From: Xenoacremonium recifei
Lineage: Eukaryota > Ascomycota > Sordariomycetes > Hypocreales > Nectriaceae
DNA: 64,000 bases
Assembly (NCBI GenBank): GCA_012184525.1
Contig: WOFQ01000018.1
Location: 496,001-560,000, forward strand
Direction of reading: 5' to 3'
The notes under the pieces were generated by a model. It did not search any database and was not told the DNA's origin. It saw only the letters and a program-made list of their open reading frames with translations. The stretch's first letter is position 1, and every line of letters starts with the position of its first letter. Shown one piece after another: positions 34,785 to 46,477 of the stretch. The position numbers were made by a program, and so were the translations under genes.

Positions 34785-35245
34785 CTCGATGAATGTGCCA
34801 CGTAGCTCGAATATTCGTCTCTGGCGAGAGTTGTGAGGGCGCCTGAGGATGCGTGGCTGAGGATGATGCTGGAGGTTGAGATTGGAGGCTCCAAATGTTC
34901 GCTGGTATTAGATCGCCTGGAATTCCCAGGTCGCGCGGCCCTTGAAGCCAGGCACCGTCGACGGAGACCCTTTCACGTGAGTGGCTGGCACAGCTCGCGC
35001 AGGAACAATAGTAGCGCCGAATCTCCGGGCTTGCATCCCACTTTCTGCGTCCAGCACCTGTTGGACACCAGAAAAAAAAAATGGGTGGATCCTGAAGCTT
35101 CGAACTGAAAACTGAAAAATTTCCACAGTACGCCCACCTCGCACTTTCCTTTGCTGCGCACGTCGACCGGAATTGTGCCTCGCGAGGAAGTCATCACCAC
35201 CTGAAACCAGTGCGAGAACATCGGGGAGGCAATAACGATTTCACA
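34785..35245. promoter_or_regulatory. Bidirectional promoter between VMA6 and NOP58
   Basis: A 461-base gap separates the divergent start codons. An A run is at about 35071-35080. No coding feature or defined factor site is seen. Confidence 0.5.
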
Positions 35246-37232
35246 ATGTCCCTCTTCGTGCTTGCCGAGACGCCTGCAGGGTAAGTTATGGCGATGGAAG
35301 AAGGAGCAACTGCGATGGGCTGGGAAGAAGTCGATGGCTGGACGCAGACTCCAAGATTGTTCACTCTTTGCTGACTCGATGGGAAATAGCTACGGCCTGT
35401 TCAAGGCGGCTGACAAGAAGCTTCTGAAGAATGAAGACCTCGCCGCTGAGCTCGGCCGGCCCGAGAAGTTGGTGGAAATGTGAGTGCAGACGTCTTTTCT
35501 GCGCGCACCAAGAGCCCGGATTCTGACCATACTGTCTGTCTTTAGGCTCAAGCTCAAGAAGTTCGTCAAGTTCGACAGCGCTGCCATGGCGCTCGAGGAG
35601 GCCGCCGCTCTCAAGGACGGCAAGGTTCCCGAGCTGCTTTCGTCCCTACTCGAGGATCTCAAGTCGGAGAAGAAGGCGTCGCTCGCCGTGGCCGACATGA
35701 AGCTGGGCACTTCCATCTCCAACCTGCCCAATCTCAATATCTCCCCGGTCTCGGGCTCCAACACCATGGACCTTTTCCGTGCCGTTCGAGAGCACCTCAC
35801 CTCGCTCATCCCCGGCCTCGTCCCCGAGAACATCGACCGCATGGCTCTGGGTCTCTCCCACTCTATGTCGCGACACAAGCTCAAGTTCTCCGCCGACAAG
35901 GTTGACTCGATGATCATCCAGGCTGTGAAGCTGCTCGACGACATGGACAAGGAGCTCAACGTCTACGCCATGCGAACCAAGGAATGGTACGGCTGGCACT
36001 TCCCCGAGATGGCCAAGATCCTGAACGACAACCTCGCCTACGCTCGCGTGATCCTGGCTGTTGGCATGCGCACCAACATTTCCGAGAGCGATCTGTCCGA
36101 GATCCTCCCCGAGGAGATTGAGGCTGCCATCAAGGCCGCTGCTGAGATTAGCATGGGTACCGAGATCACTGAGGAGGATCTCGACAACATCAAGCTCCTC
36201 GCCGACCAGGTCATTGTCTACTCTAACTACCGAACCCAGCTGTCCTCATACCTCGAGAGCCGCATGCGCGCCATCGCCCCCAACCTGACTGCCCTTGTCG
36301 GCTATCTCGTTGGTGCCCGACTTATCGCTCATGCTGGTTCCTTGATCAACCTCGCCAAGGCTCCCGGTTCGACCATCCAGATCCTCGGTGCCGAGAAGGC
36401 TCTCTTCCGTGCTTTGAAGACCAAGCACGACACACCCAAGTATGGTCTGATCTATCACTCCTCTCTCATCGGCCAAGCCACTGGTCGCAACAAGGGCAAG
36501 ATTGCCCGTATGCTGTCCGCAAAGGCTGCTCTGGGTCTTCGAGTGGATGCGCTAGGAGAGATCGAGGATGATGCCGACGAGGAGGAGCGAGCTATCCTGG
36601 GTCTCAGCAACCGCATCAAGCTGGAGAACCACCTCCGAAAGCTCGAGGGCAAGCCCCTCCTTCCCAAGGGCACCAACGTCACCCCCTCGGGCGAGATTGT
36701 GAGCTCCGGTGGGTTCTCTTTGAAGGAGACTCGCAAGTACAATGCCGAGGTGGACGGTGTGTCTGACGAGGCTGATGGTGTCAACGGGACCACTCCTGCC
36801 AAGAAGTCTAAGAAGTCGAAGAAGCTCATCGAGGAGGTCGAGGATGAAGAGATGAAGGACGCCGAGGATGAGGAGAGCGAGGAGGAAACCAAGACCCCCG
36901 CCAAGCCCAAGAAGTTGTCTGAGGCTGACTATGAGCGCCTCGCCGCTGCCGCTGGCCTCTCAGTGAAGAAGTTCAAGCGAAAATACGAGCGCGGCGATGT
37001 CGACCTCAACGAGGACGGCACCCCCAAAGTGCACAGCAAGAAGGAGCTCAAGAAGCTGCGCAAGGCCGAGGAGAAGGCTGCCGCTGCCACTCCTTCAAAG
37101 TCAGAAACCCCCAAGGCCGAGCCCGCGTCGGAAGGCAAGAAGAAGAAGCGCAAGCACGACGACGATGAGGAGGAGGTCGAGTCGAAGAAGGAGAAGAAGC
37201 AGAAGAAGAAGAAGCGCCACTCCACGGACTAG
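35246..37232 (+). CDS. NOP58: Box C/D snoRNP core protein Nop58
   Basis: Three exons, 35246-35280, 35390-35479 and 35546-37232, giving 603 residues. Introns are 109 nt and 66 nt with CTGAC branch points. Splicing yields MSLFVLAETPAGYGLFKAAD. The NOP5 N-terminal domain is at about 1-70. The NOSIC/coiled-coil region is at about 125-215 (RTKEWYGWHFPEM). The Nop domain is at about 245-400 (AGSLINLAKAPGSTIQILGAEKAL, written here in part: SLINLAKAPGSTIQ). The C-terminal 150 residues are Lys/Glu-rich, with KKE/D repeats that end in KKRHSTD; this tail is typical of fungal Nop58 and promotes nucleolar retention. Nop58 works with Nop56, fibrillarin and Snu13 in 2'-O-methylation and pre-rRNA processing. 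Confidence 0.97.
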
Positions 37233-38450
37233 ACGCCCGATGGAACAAAACGTCGCATCTCTCGCGGCGACTCCAGAGACCCAAAGGAACCCGGGCCTCT
37301 CCCCAAACCTTCCCCCAAAACACGTCCAGGCAGTGCCTCCAAGACAAAGACAAAAGGAGACGGCAAACCACCTGCCAAGCGACAAAAACGTGGGGTCAAG
37401 AGGAGGAGGGCATCGGGCCCCGATGTGTAGATATATGATACCTGAGAGAGATCCTGGCACGGCTCGCGAGCTTCTGGCTGTCCCCCGGTTCGCTATTTTT
37501 TCCGCGGCCGGCTCTGGCGTTTGGGCGGAGGGCATTATCGGCGTGGAAATTGGTTTTTTTGTCTTTTCTGTTTTAGATGCTGGCTTTCTTGATTCGTGGG
37601 CTGTGGAATCGAAGACTGGCGGTGCTTTGGACCGTCCTGACTTGAATGCGATCAGTTGGTTGAGGGAAAAGTTGGTTGGTAGTGGGGGTAGGGAATATAA
37701 TGAATCAAGTTTACAAATATTTGCAATGTTTTCTGTGATGGCTTTTATCGGGATCTCTTCCTGGTTGAACATATTGAGTGATCGTTCCTACAGTAATCGT
37801 AACATTGGTAATATGCCGTTGCTAGTACCCAACATCTTTTTTGCACCTAGCCATTTTTCAACTTAATCTTGCAAGATGTTTTCACATATACGTTCTGACT
37901 TTGTTATTTGGATCAACGAAAACAGTGTTAGTCAATGATCGTGAGTAAATATTCATCTGCAATACGCAATCTAAAGAACGATCCGGGGTATCCTCCATAA
38001 TAACCATCCATCATCCAGCCAACAACACTTGTCTCGAAGAAGACCCCATGGGTATCATGCCCGGGCAGGCATTTTCATAAAAGCATACAAGATATAGATC
38101 GTATCGGACAACCGCTCCAACCCATCCCCCAATCCTCCAGCTACCTCGAGCGAACGACCGTCGTCAAAAAGCCAGCGTGATTCGAGAGACTCCTCGGGCG
38201 AGAGGCTACTGGTGAACCGTTTTATTCATTAGATATTCGAGGGGTGGGTATCGAAAGGGCGAAAAACATCAAACGTGCAACGGGAAAGCAAAAGGGAAGC
38301 TCGACGACAACCGGGTCATTGGCGGAATGCGCGGTGAAGACGACAAGGGCAAGCGTGTTGGAGAGGGGCGTTGCTCTTGAAATTAGGTGGACCAGGCTAT
38401 TCCAACCAAAAATCGTCAAGCGTTAGCAAAACGTTCCCGGAGAGACGTTT
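37233..38450. other. Convergent intergenic region between NOP58 and the stomatin-like gene
   Basis: About 1.2 kb holding two 3' UTRs. The NOP58 reading strand stays open in another frame for a while after the stop, but that translation has no family features. No RNA gene was recognised. Confidence 0.5.
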
Positions 38451-39638
38451 TTAAATGTTTTCGACCATGCGAGCGTTCATGGCGGTTTGGAAACCAGGGT
38501 CCTGACCTCCGAAGTCATGGTAGCTAACGTCGCCACCAGAGCTGGACTCGCCAGCGTTGTTGGTCACAGCGGCCTTCAGAGCATCGCCCATGGTCTGGTT
38601 GGCAGCAGGAAGGAAGATGACCTTGCTGTTGGCCGACTTGGCCATGGCTTGCATGGCCTCGAGGTAACGGATCTGCATAGCGGGAGCAGAGCTGAGAATG
38701 TCGGCAGCTTGGCGCATAAGCTTGGCGGATTCGACCTATTGAAGAAGAAATTAGCAATTGTTTGAGGACCTGGAATGGAGGCGGCAGAGTCAAAGTTACC
38801 TCGGCCTTGGCGGCGATGATCTTGCTTTCACCAATTCGCTTGCTCTGGGCAGCCATTGACAGCGACTCCTGAAGCTCCTGGCTGAAGATGATGTCCTTGA
38901 TCAACATGCTCTCGACGGCGACACCCCACCCAGCGGCAACATCCTCTATGATCTCCCCGATGGACTGGGCAATCTCCTCTCGACGCTCAATAACATCTTG
39001 AAGGACTCGGGCACCAACGACGTGGCGAAGAGTGGTCTGGGTACGCTCCATCAGAGCCTGGCGCACGTTGTTAATGCCGAAAGCAGCCTTGTGGGGAGAA
39101 ACGATGTGGTAGTAGATAACCGAGGTGAGTCGCAAAGTGACGTTGTCCTTGGTCATGCAAATCTGCTCGGGAACCTCGGCCGTCTGGATCTTGACGTCGA
39201 TCTGGATGAGACGCTCGCTGAGAGGGTTGATGTTGACCAGGCCGGGGTCGACAGCCTTGTAGAAGCGGCCGAACTTGGTGACGAGACCAACGTTACCCTG
39301 CTGGACATTCTTGTAGGGGTTGGGGCACACTATGCAGCAGGGAATAGCGCCCATGCCTCCGATGCATGAGCCCAGGGAGTTGACTATAGGAACAAAACGT
39401 GTCAGTGTTCTGAATTCGTCGCGGAGCTACAGGCGCGGGAGTGGGCAATCGTACTGAAGCTTCCATACCAGCCCTTAGGGTTGGCTTCATTCTCCACGAC
39501 GGTGGCATAGCTCTTCTGCAGGTCCTCCTTCTTAGGCGGCTCGACAACCATCTTATGCTGGGGCTGGAAACCGCCGTTGCCCTGCTCGGGGGCCTTGGAG
39601 GTCTCTCCGCCGTTGACAACAGGCGCCGGGGCAGACAT
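38451..39638 (-). CDS. Stomatin/SPFH (band 7) membrane protein
   Basis: Three exons, 39638-39455, 39383-38800 and 38735-38451, giving 350 residues. Introns are 71 nt and 64 nt; joins give WYGSFINSLGSCIGGMG and AAKAEVESAKLMRQAAD. A disordered, hydrophilic N-terminus (1-60) precedes a short hydrophobic hairpin-like segment (INSLGSCIGG, AIPCCIVCPNP) with several cysteines that could be palmitoylated. The SPFH domain follows at about 85-270 (GLVTKFGRFYKAVDPGL, GWGVAVESMLIKDI). The C-terminal helix mediates oligomers in this family. It probably scaffolds membrane microdomains of the plasma membrane or an organelle. The start at 39638 has an ideal CCACCATG context; an in-frame ATG at 39770 would add 44 residues. 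Confidence 0.92.
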
Positions 39639-42600
39639 GGTGGTGGTGGTTGATGGATGGATGTTGGAGTGATCTAAGTCTGTGTTCAATAAGCCGCGAT
39701 GGGAAGATGTGTTGGTGTCTGCTCGAGATGATGATGCTTCAATACTAGAATTGGCAGACGATGAAGGCATTGGATGGCGGTGGGAAGAGTGAAACACGGG
39801 ATGGCAAGAGGGGGGGAGCGACAGCTATTTGTAACAATGAAGGAATCTCCCCATGAGGTGGGTGAGCCTGGGCAAGCCTGGGCAGTTAGCAGTCACTGAC
39901 GTCGTCCCAAAAGAGGCAAGCACGCGGCATCTGCGACCCGGAGCAGGAGCTTCCCCTCAGGAGACTGGATCAGACAACCTACAGAGTAAGGATCCTGGGG
40001 CACTGCAGCACTGCAGGAGCTCTTTCCCTAGTTTGCGCTGGCAGGCAGGCTAGGAGATCGCTGAAACTCCACTGAAGCTCTGGAGGCAGGCTGTGAGCGG
40101 GGCGGTCGGGTGTGGTTGCCCGCCCGACGCCACTGCACTTCTGCACTTCTGAGTCGCTCTCTCTCTCTGCCTTGGGGCCTTGGGGAACTGAACTGCCCCC
40201 GCACGGATACCATTGCGCGCCAATCAATCAGCCTGCGCTCCAACGCTCCTGCCCCGGCGTCGCATCGGAAGGTGCCTAGGGAGCTAGGGTGCAACAGGGT
40301 GCAACAGGGTGCTGGCTCTAACAAGTGTTCTCAATCATCATCATCCATTCGCAACGCCGCACCCGATACGACGAATACGTCTGCGAGCACATACACCCTC
40401 AAGTTGGTCCGTCGGCCGATGGTAATTAGCCGGGCGGCGACGGGAGTGGTTACTGGTTTCCTCCTCACCGTGCGTCACTCCAAGACGAGCACTTGACCCC
40501 GACAATATTCGCTATCCGGGAACGCGGCACTGAGACACCCGACACCAGCGCACAACACCAGAACACGTCTAGCCAGTTGGCCAGTTCCTGAACGACCTCG
40601 CCAAAACAAAGTCGCTCACACCCCTCGGATCGAAGCCCATCCGCGCGTGCCGAGAGACACAATTGAAGCAACCTTCATGATGATCGCCCATTGGGTCTGG
40701 CATTTACATTATGTGACCACAGCGCCCACCCCCGCGATGATCCCTTGGCGACTCCCAAAAGAACCCTGGCCTGATCTGATATGTATGCTGATGAAATCGA
40801 ACCCTCGGTGCTGCGACCCTGAAGACCGTATGCGACTTATGCGAATAAGGTCTCTGACGACATTTCGGTATCCAGAGATCTAGGCCCCTGCAGAACAGTA
40901 TGCTATAGCTGCCACGCTGGCCGCCAGTCAATTGGACCAACGCACCCGTACGATGCCCGCAGTCGATCAAGCAGCGTGACTTGTGCACTGCCTCACATCT
41001 AGAACCACTAGGCTGTCGGTTGTCTTGTCGGCCGAGAAAGGTGTTAGCTTGGCGTGCTGGGCGGCTCATCGCACTACTTTGGAGGAGCAGCTTACAGTAA
41101 GCCAGCCAACCTAATCGGCGGCCAGGGTCGATCAACGACGACATGACATCGAGCGCTCTGTGCCTGCGGTGGCAACTGGCAAACTTCGAGGCGATGAGGC
41201 AATATTCCGCATGCGACAAAGCCTTCTAGAAGCCTTCCAATTTCTGACGGGCTCGCTCGAAGCTGAGGCGGTGCCTGACCCATCAATGGATGTCGCATGA
41301 CTGATTACATCACATCGTGTCCCTTGTGGGAAGAAACTCCTTGCCCCCTTTGTTGCCTGGCCAGCTAATTAGGGTTTGCCCATGCCAATGGAATTGTACC
41401 AACAGATGGATCGGCAAGGAGAATTGGAGATGAGCAACAAGGCTGAGCCCGACTCGACCCGACTCTGGGAATGCTCCGCCCCTACCGGACTGGATCCATC
41501 ACGACCCCATCCCGGCTCCGATGACCACGGCCCCACTATGCCTTGCCATCCGAGACGCCATGCCAGCCTTCTCCGCGGTGAAATGTCTCCTGAATAGGGC
41601 TTGAGTGGTTTGTTTTGCGGAGTATGATGGAGAGAGTTTCATCTCAAGTCCAGGGCGACTTCTCGGTTTACTCCGCGAGAATTGGCCACTTCAGATGATC
41701 TCGTAAATCGGGCCTGACGAATATGTCCCTATTCTGCCCGGCACCGCCGCAATACACAAGGGTATTGGCTTCCTTCGCATAGCCTCGACCCAACGAGGGA
41801 CTTTGGAATCATGTCCAACCTGAGGGATTTGTGATAATTCCATCCCATTTTCGGACTTTGTTGACGCGGGAAGGATAGACTATGTCATTTTAAAATTGTA
41901 TGCGTGAAATGCTGACTCCTTGTGTCTTCGGCTATTGCCCCAAGATCACTAGAACAGGATTTCCAGCCTTGGTTCAGACATTGCTTGTGAGCATGAATTC
42001 CCTCGTAGACATCCAGAAGATGCAGGAGTTGATCCAACCACTGACCCCCTTTTGCGTTAAGCCTATTCTCTTGGCAAAGCTACCTTGTCGCCCTGCCACA
42101 TGCTCGCTTAGATGGCTGTGCAAATTAACCGGTGTGGAATGGAATAGGAAACCAAAGGGATTTGTACCCGTACTAAGACACAGGTCGCCGTCATTGAGGG
42201 GCCAGTTATGCCCATGCTAAGCATCGAAATGCGGCGTAGAAACAGAAAGGGGCAAAGGGGGAGGAGACGAAGTGAAGGGCAGACTGAAAGGCAGATAAGT
42301 GATCAGATGATTCCAAGTAGCATAACAGCTATGCATTGATCTTTTGTCATTTGGAATTGTTCCTTCGTATTTGGCCCGTATCGAATTGACCCTGTGATGA
42401 TCAACTCGACTGTTGCAAAGCAGATGGAAGCCTTTTCCAATAAGTCTAAGCCAATCATCATCAATTGTCTCTTGCCTATGATGCCGAATTTTTTCGTGAA
42501 CTCAGATTTATCCCATTTCTTTTGTCAGGCAAGTCATATAGACATCGCCCGGGGTGAAAGGTATGTGCCGTCACGGTCTTGGTCAAACAGAGCCCTTTAG

Positions 42601-44251
42601 GCATTGCAGCAACGGCTTTACTAAGTCTATCTTGTGTTGAAAACTTTAATGTTCCGCAGCCCCAAGTACGATCGTTTTCTCCAATGCAATGAACAGGGTG
42701 CAATTCCAGGGAAAGCTGATTAAGGTACAGTGACTCCAAGTCGGAAACACCGAAACCTTGCAGTTCCGTACCGCAGCATCTTGGCTGGTAGGGACACCGC
42801 CGCCGGTATCTGGCTAAGCATATTTTTCTCGACTTCGATTTAGTGTCCTATCTCCTCTCTTAGTCCTACAGAGAACGATAACGTGGGGGGTCATCGATGC
42901 CTATCTCGAATATCTTCAGCAGAGATGCTAGCTATTGGTTCCAAACAGCTGGGCTTTCTTATCATTGTTGGGGAAACAATGGGATTACAGCCATAAGCCT
43001 TGACACAAGACGACACTGTTTCAGGATGACTTTTCCATCTCAATTAAGCATCTAGATGTGGACGGATTGTGATGTTTCACGGTGCAGTCTCCTCGACGAG
43101 CCTTCTGTTGCGCGTCCTTGTGATGAAGGTACCGTATTAGAGAGATTCTCTTGGGAAATCATTGTGCAATAGTCGATACTATTGTCTAGTTGACTCTCTC
43201 TCATACTTAATCAAATTTTCCGAGGTAGGTGAATACTCAATCTATTGATGATATGTCTATCTGTGGCTGTTTAGTCAAATGAAGTATTCTTTGTCGCCCA
43301 ATCCTTATGTTTCATGACAACACGATACATCCTGCTATCATGGTATTGGACAGCTGGAGCACCTTGGTGCTTCTGATAGCGAGTAGTATTGGAACAAATA
43401 ATGAAAGCCAAGCGTTCCCTGTTATCACGCATGAAGTAATTGTGTTGATGTTTCTTCTACAGGGTAGCTCTGTTGAGTGGGTATCCACTGCTTCTATTTG
43501 CCAAGGGACCACCACCTTCAAGTCTCTGTCTCTCAAAACAAAGCTATGTATTCCTCCTGATCCTACTTAGTAAATTTTCATATCGAAATTAGCATTTTTC
43601 GTCTTGTCACTTCACGTTCATTAGTGGTTATAGTGAAAACGTTACAAGACTTTCCTTTCTTGGATATCCGGGAGGCTCTGGGGGCATTTCCGTTGGTCCA
43701 ATGGCCAATTCCGAGGTGGGGAGATGTTACGGACGATGGGATCAAGCATGCCTGATACCGAATGCTACGTTGACAGAGGATTTGCGGTGAACGGCTATTC
43801 ACGAGGGAAATTCGACCGGAGCCTTTTCCCTCGGCCCCATTTCAGCTTGCTTCAGCTGATGCCGTTGCTTTAGAGTGGTTACTAGCACCCAGAGAATGTC
43901 ATCTGGTTATATCCGGATGGGACCCAAACCGCGGATCTCCTCCGCACCGTCTTTTCTCGAATGCCCATTTTCGGGAGGCCCTTCGATAGCATCGGGACCA
44001 GGATTGCAGCTGCTGCTGAGGAGGAGGAGGAGCTGGAATCTCGGGGCCTCGAAGCGTCCCTGCTCTGCGGCTCCATCCGGGATCACAAGCCAGCCAACCA
44101 ACGAGACACACACGCACGACGCGGACGGACCCCTCCCCCATAGATCATGTCACTCCTCCTTTCTCTCGTAGCGGAAGACTGCTCTCTGATTCTCTTGCAA
44201 CCTCTTTCTCCCGGGCCGTGATATGGGCGTTGCATTCACGCGGCAGCAACC
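39639..44251. other. 4.6 kb gene-free spacer between housekeeping and accessory regions
   Basis: No supported gene on either strand. The left 0.8 kb is GC-rich and probably the stomatin promoter. From about 41.7 to 43.7 kb the sequence is visibly more A/T-rich and stop-rich, which could reflect a decayed element, but no terminal repeats or transposase motifs were seen. The last 400 bases lead into the monooxygenase gene. Confidence 0.5.
40286..40312. repeat. Short 10-bp tandem repeat
   Basis: Two complete copies and a partial copy of GCAACAGGGT. Minor slippage repeat. Confidence 0.75.
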
Positions 44252-46298
44252 ATGGCGGACACGGACGACCCGAAAGATGTGCGCGTGGCGGTCATTGGCC
44301 TCGGTGCGTGGAATGCTCCCCCTCACCCTCCCCCTCCAGTCTGATGAGGCCATTTACACGGACCGGTAACGTGTAATGTAAAGTACTGACTTACTAGGCG
44401 CTATGGGCATCGTGGCCGTGAAGAACCTGCTCGAGGAAGGCTTCGATGTCACGGGGTTCGAGAAAAGCCCATACGTGGGCGGGCTGTGGCACTTCACGCC
44501 GGACGAGAATACTCTAAGTGTTCTCGAGTGTACGTTTGAACGTCTTGTCTTACACGCATGCGCTCACTTTGCGGGCAGCAACCGTCGTCAACGTGTCGAT
44601 TGATCGGGTATGAAGAGCTCCCTCGCCCAAGCCTACTAATTTTGCTGCCTGTCTGTTTATCCCTCAAACAAGCTGGTGTCGAGAGCAAAAGAAAGGAAAA
44701 TAGATTAAAAAGCGGCTGGCTGACGTTTCTAGGGTTGTTATACGGATTTCCCTTTCCGGAAGGGCAAGTAATTAATTCCCCGAATATTCGTGGTTTTGGC
44801 AGGTCCGTCTCCATCGAACTAAGGCAACTAATGCAGTGCCCAATCAGATATCCCATCCTTCTGCGCGGCCAAGTATGTCAATGAGTATCTCGAGAGCTAC
44901 GTCGACTACTTCGACCTGCAACCGCATCTGCGCCTGAGTACTGAAGTCCTTCATGTTGCACGCGAGGAGGAAAAATGGCGGCTAGACTTTGAGCATGTTG
45001 CATCAGAGTACTTCGACAAGGTCGTCGTGGCCACGGGGCCTCATGTAGAGCCCCTGATGCCGACGATTCAGGGGGCGCGTCTATTTCAGGGACGGATACT
45101 ACATTCGCGGGCATTCAAGAGGTGTGGATGGAAGTCTCGTTGGCGAGTCTCTAACTGACTATGGTGTTTAGGCCGGACAAGTTCGACGGCAAGAAAGTCA
45201 TTGTGTTGGGTTTGGGCAACACAGGGGGCGATGTCGCAGATGTCCTCATCGGCCACGCCTCCAGCATCAGCATAGCCCACAATCACGGCGCAATCATTGT
45301 GAATACCTCATGACCTCTCCTATCCACCTTGTATAGGTCTATCTAACATCTGCCAGCTCCCCCGCGACATCAACCGCGTCTCCGGATCCAAGGGCCTCTC
45401 CCACCGCTTCACCGTCATCGTCGGCTTCGTCGAGAAGTGGTTCCCCTCGCTGGCCGAGGGCATGTTCAACCGCAAAGCCAAGTCCATCATGCAGGCCGCC
45501 TTTGGCGACGTCGACCCGGCCTGGCGTCTCGATCCCGCACCCTCCGTCAAGGTCACGAACCCCGTCGTCTCCGACACCATCATCGACAACCTACGCGCCG
45601 GCGATGTGCGCTCCGTCCCGGGCATCAAGCAGATCATCGGTCCGAGGGAAGTCGAGCTTGAAGATGGCCAGGTCCTCGAGGCCGACGCCATCATCTGCTG
45701 TACCGGCTACCGCAACGCTTTCACTGTGTTAGACCCTGCTGTCGATCCATCTGCCGATCCGTCGCCCGCATGGGCAGAAGCACCAGGCTCAAAAGGCCGG
45801 CCTCTGCCGCGACTCTTCATGAACGTCTTCTCGCTCAAACATCCCGAGTCGTTAGCCTTCCTGGGCTGTGCCTGGTTCGTCACCAGCGCCTTCTGCCTCG
45901 CCGACCTCGCCAGCATGTGCATCGCGCAAGTCTGGCGCGGCCGCTCACAGCTCCCACCCCCTGAAGCCCAGCACGCATGGATGGACCACCAAGAGGAGCG
46001 CATCAGCCAGCTCGCACAGCGCGGCGGTGTGATACCAGCGGCCGTGCCGCAGCGTGAGTGGCTCGTCTGGGCAGATGCCACAGCCGGCACCGGGCTCGAG
46101 GCAAGGCTGGGCTGGGGATGGCGCGGTTGGTGGTTCTGGCTGACGGAGCGGAGGCTTTGGCGTATGCTGATGGACGGACCGGCAACGTCGGCGGCCTGGA
46201 GGATGTTTGACGGGAAAAGAAAGCGATGGGAGGGAGCGAGAGAAGAGATTGAGTGGGCGAACAGTAATGCAGCCGAGGAGAAAGCCAAGACGGATTGA
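44252..46298 (+). CDS. Flavin-containing monooxygenase
   Basis: Seven exons: 44252-44303, 44398-44529, 44579-44607, 44733-44767, 44837-45121, 45172-45298 and 45357-46298, giving 533 residues. Introns are 94, 49, 125, 69, 50 and 58 nt. The FAD dinucleotide-binding motif is VIGLGAMG (GLGAMG at 16-21). Splicing of the tiny exon 4 yields the family motif CYTDFPF. The FMO fingerprint FQGRILHSRAF and the NADPH site VLGLGNTGGD follow, then the CTGYRN motif that replaces ATGY. The C-terminal 200 residues are Trp-rich. The enzyme should use NADPH, FAD and oxygen to oxidise N, S or carbonyl groups of a small molecule. It converges on a P450 gene only 180 bases away, which suggests a shared pathway, but the substrate is unknown. 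Confidence 0.9.
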
Positions 46299-46477
46299 TG
46301 GCGTTGCTGGACGAATCGCCAGCTATAAGGGTTAATATGATGAAGGTCTGATGCATCGTCTTGTGTTGGAGTTGACGGGTCGAGCGTACTTCGGGGTTTG
46401 CTCATACCCTATGGTATTAATGGTCTCTTATTTGAACATATACCTATACATAGTGGATAGATCATCCTGTTGCCCCT

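Noticed and set aside
35262..35483. Short frame with an alternative N-terminus of NOP58
   Set aside because: It reads through the first intron; splicing at 35281/35389 gives the conserved MSLFVLAETPAGYGLF start.
44701..44884. Apparent frameshift in the monooxygenase, with a GFPFPEGQ reading in another frame
   Set aside because: The frame with phase-0 entry at 44733 gives CYTDFPF, and all exon phases then match, so no frameshift is needed.
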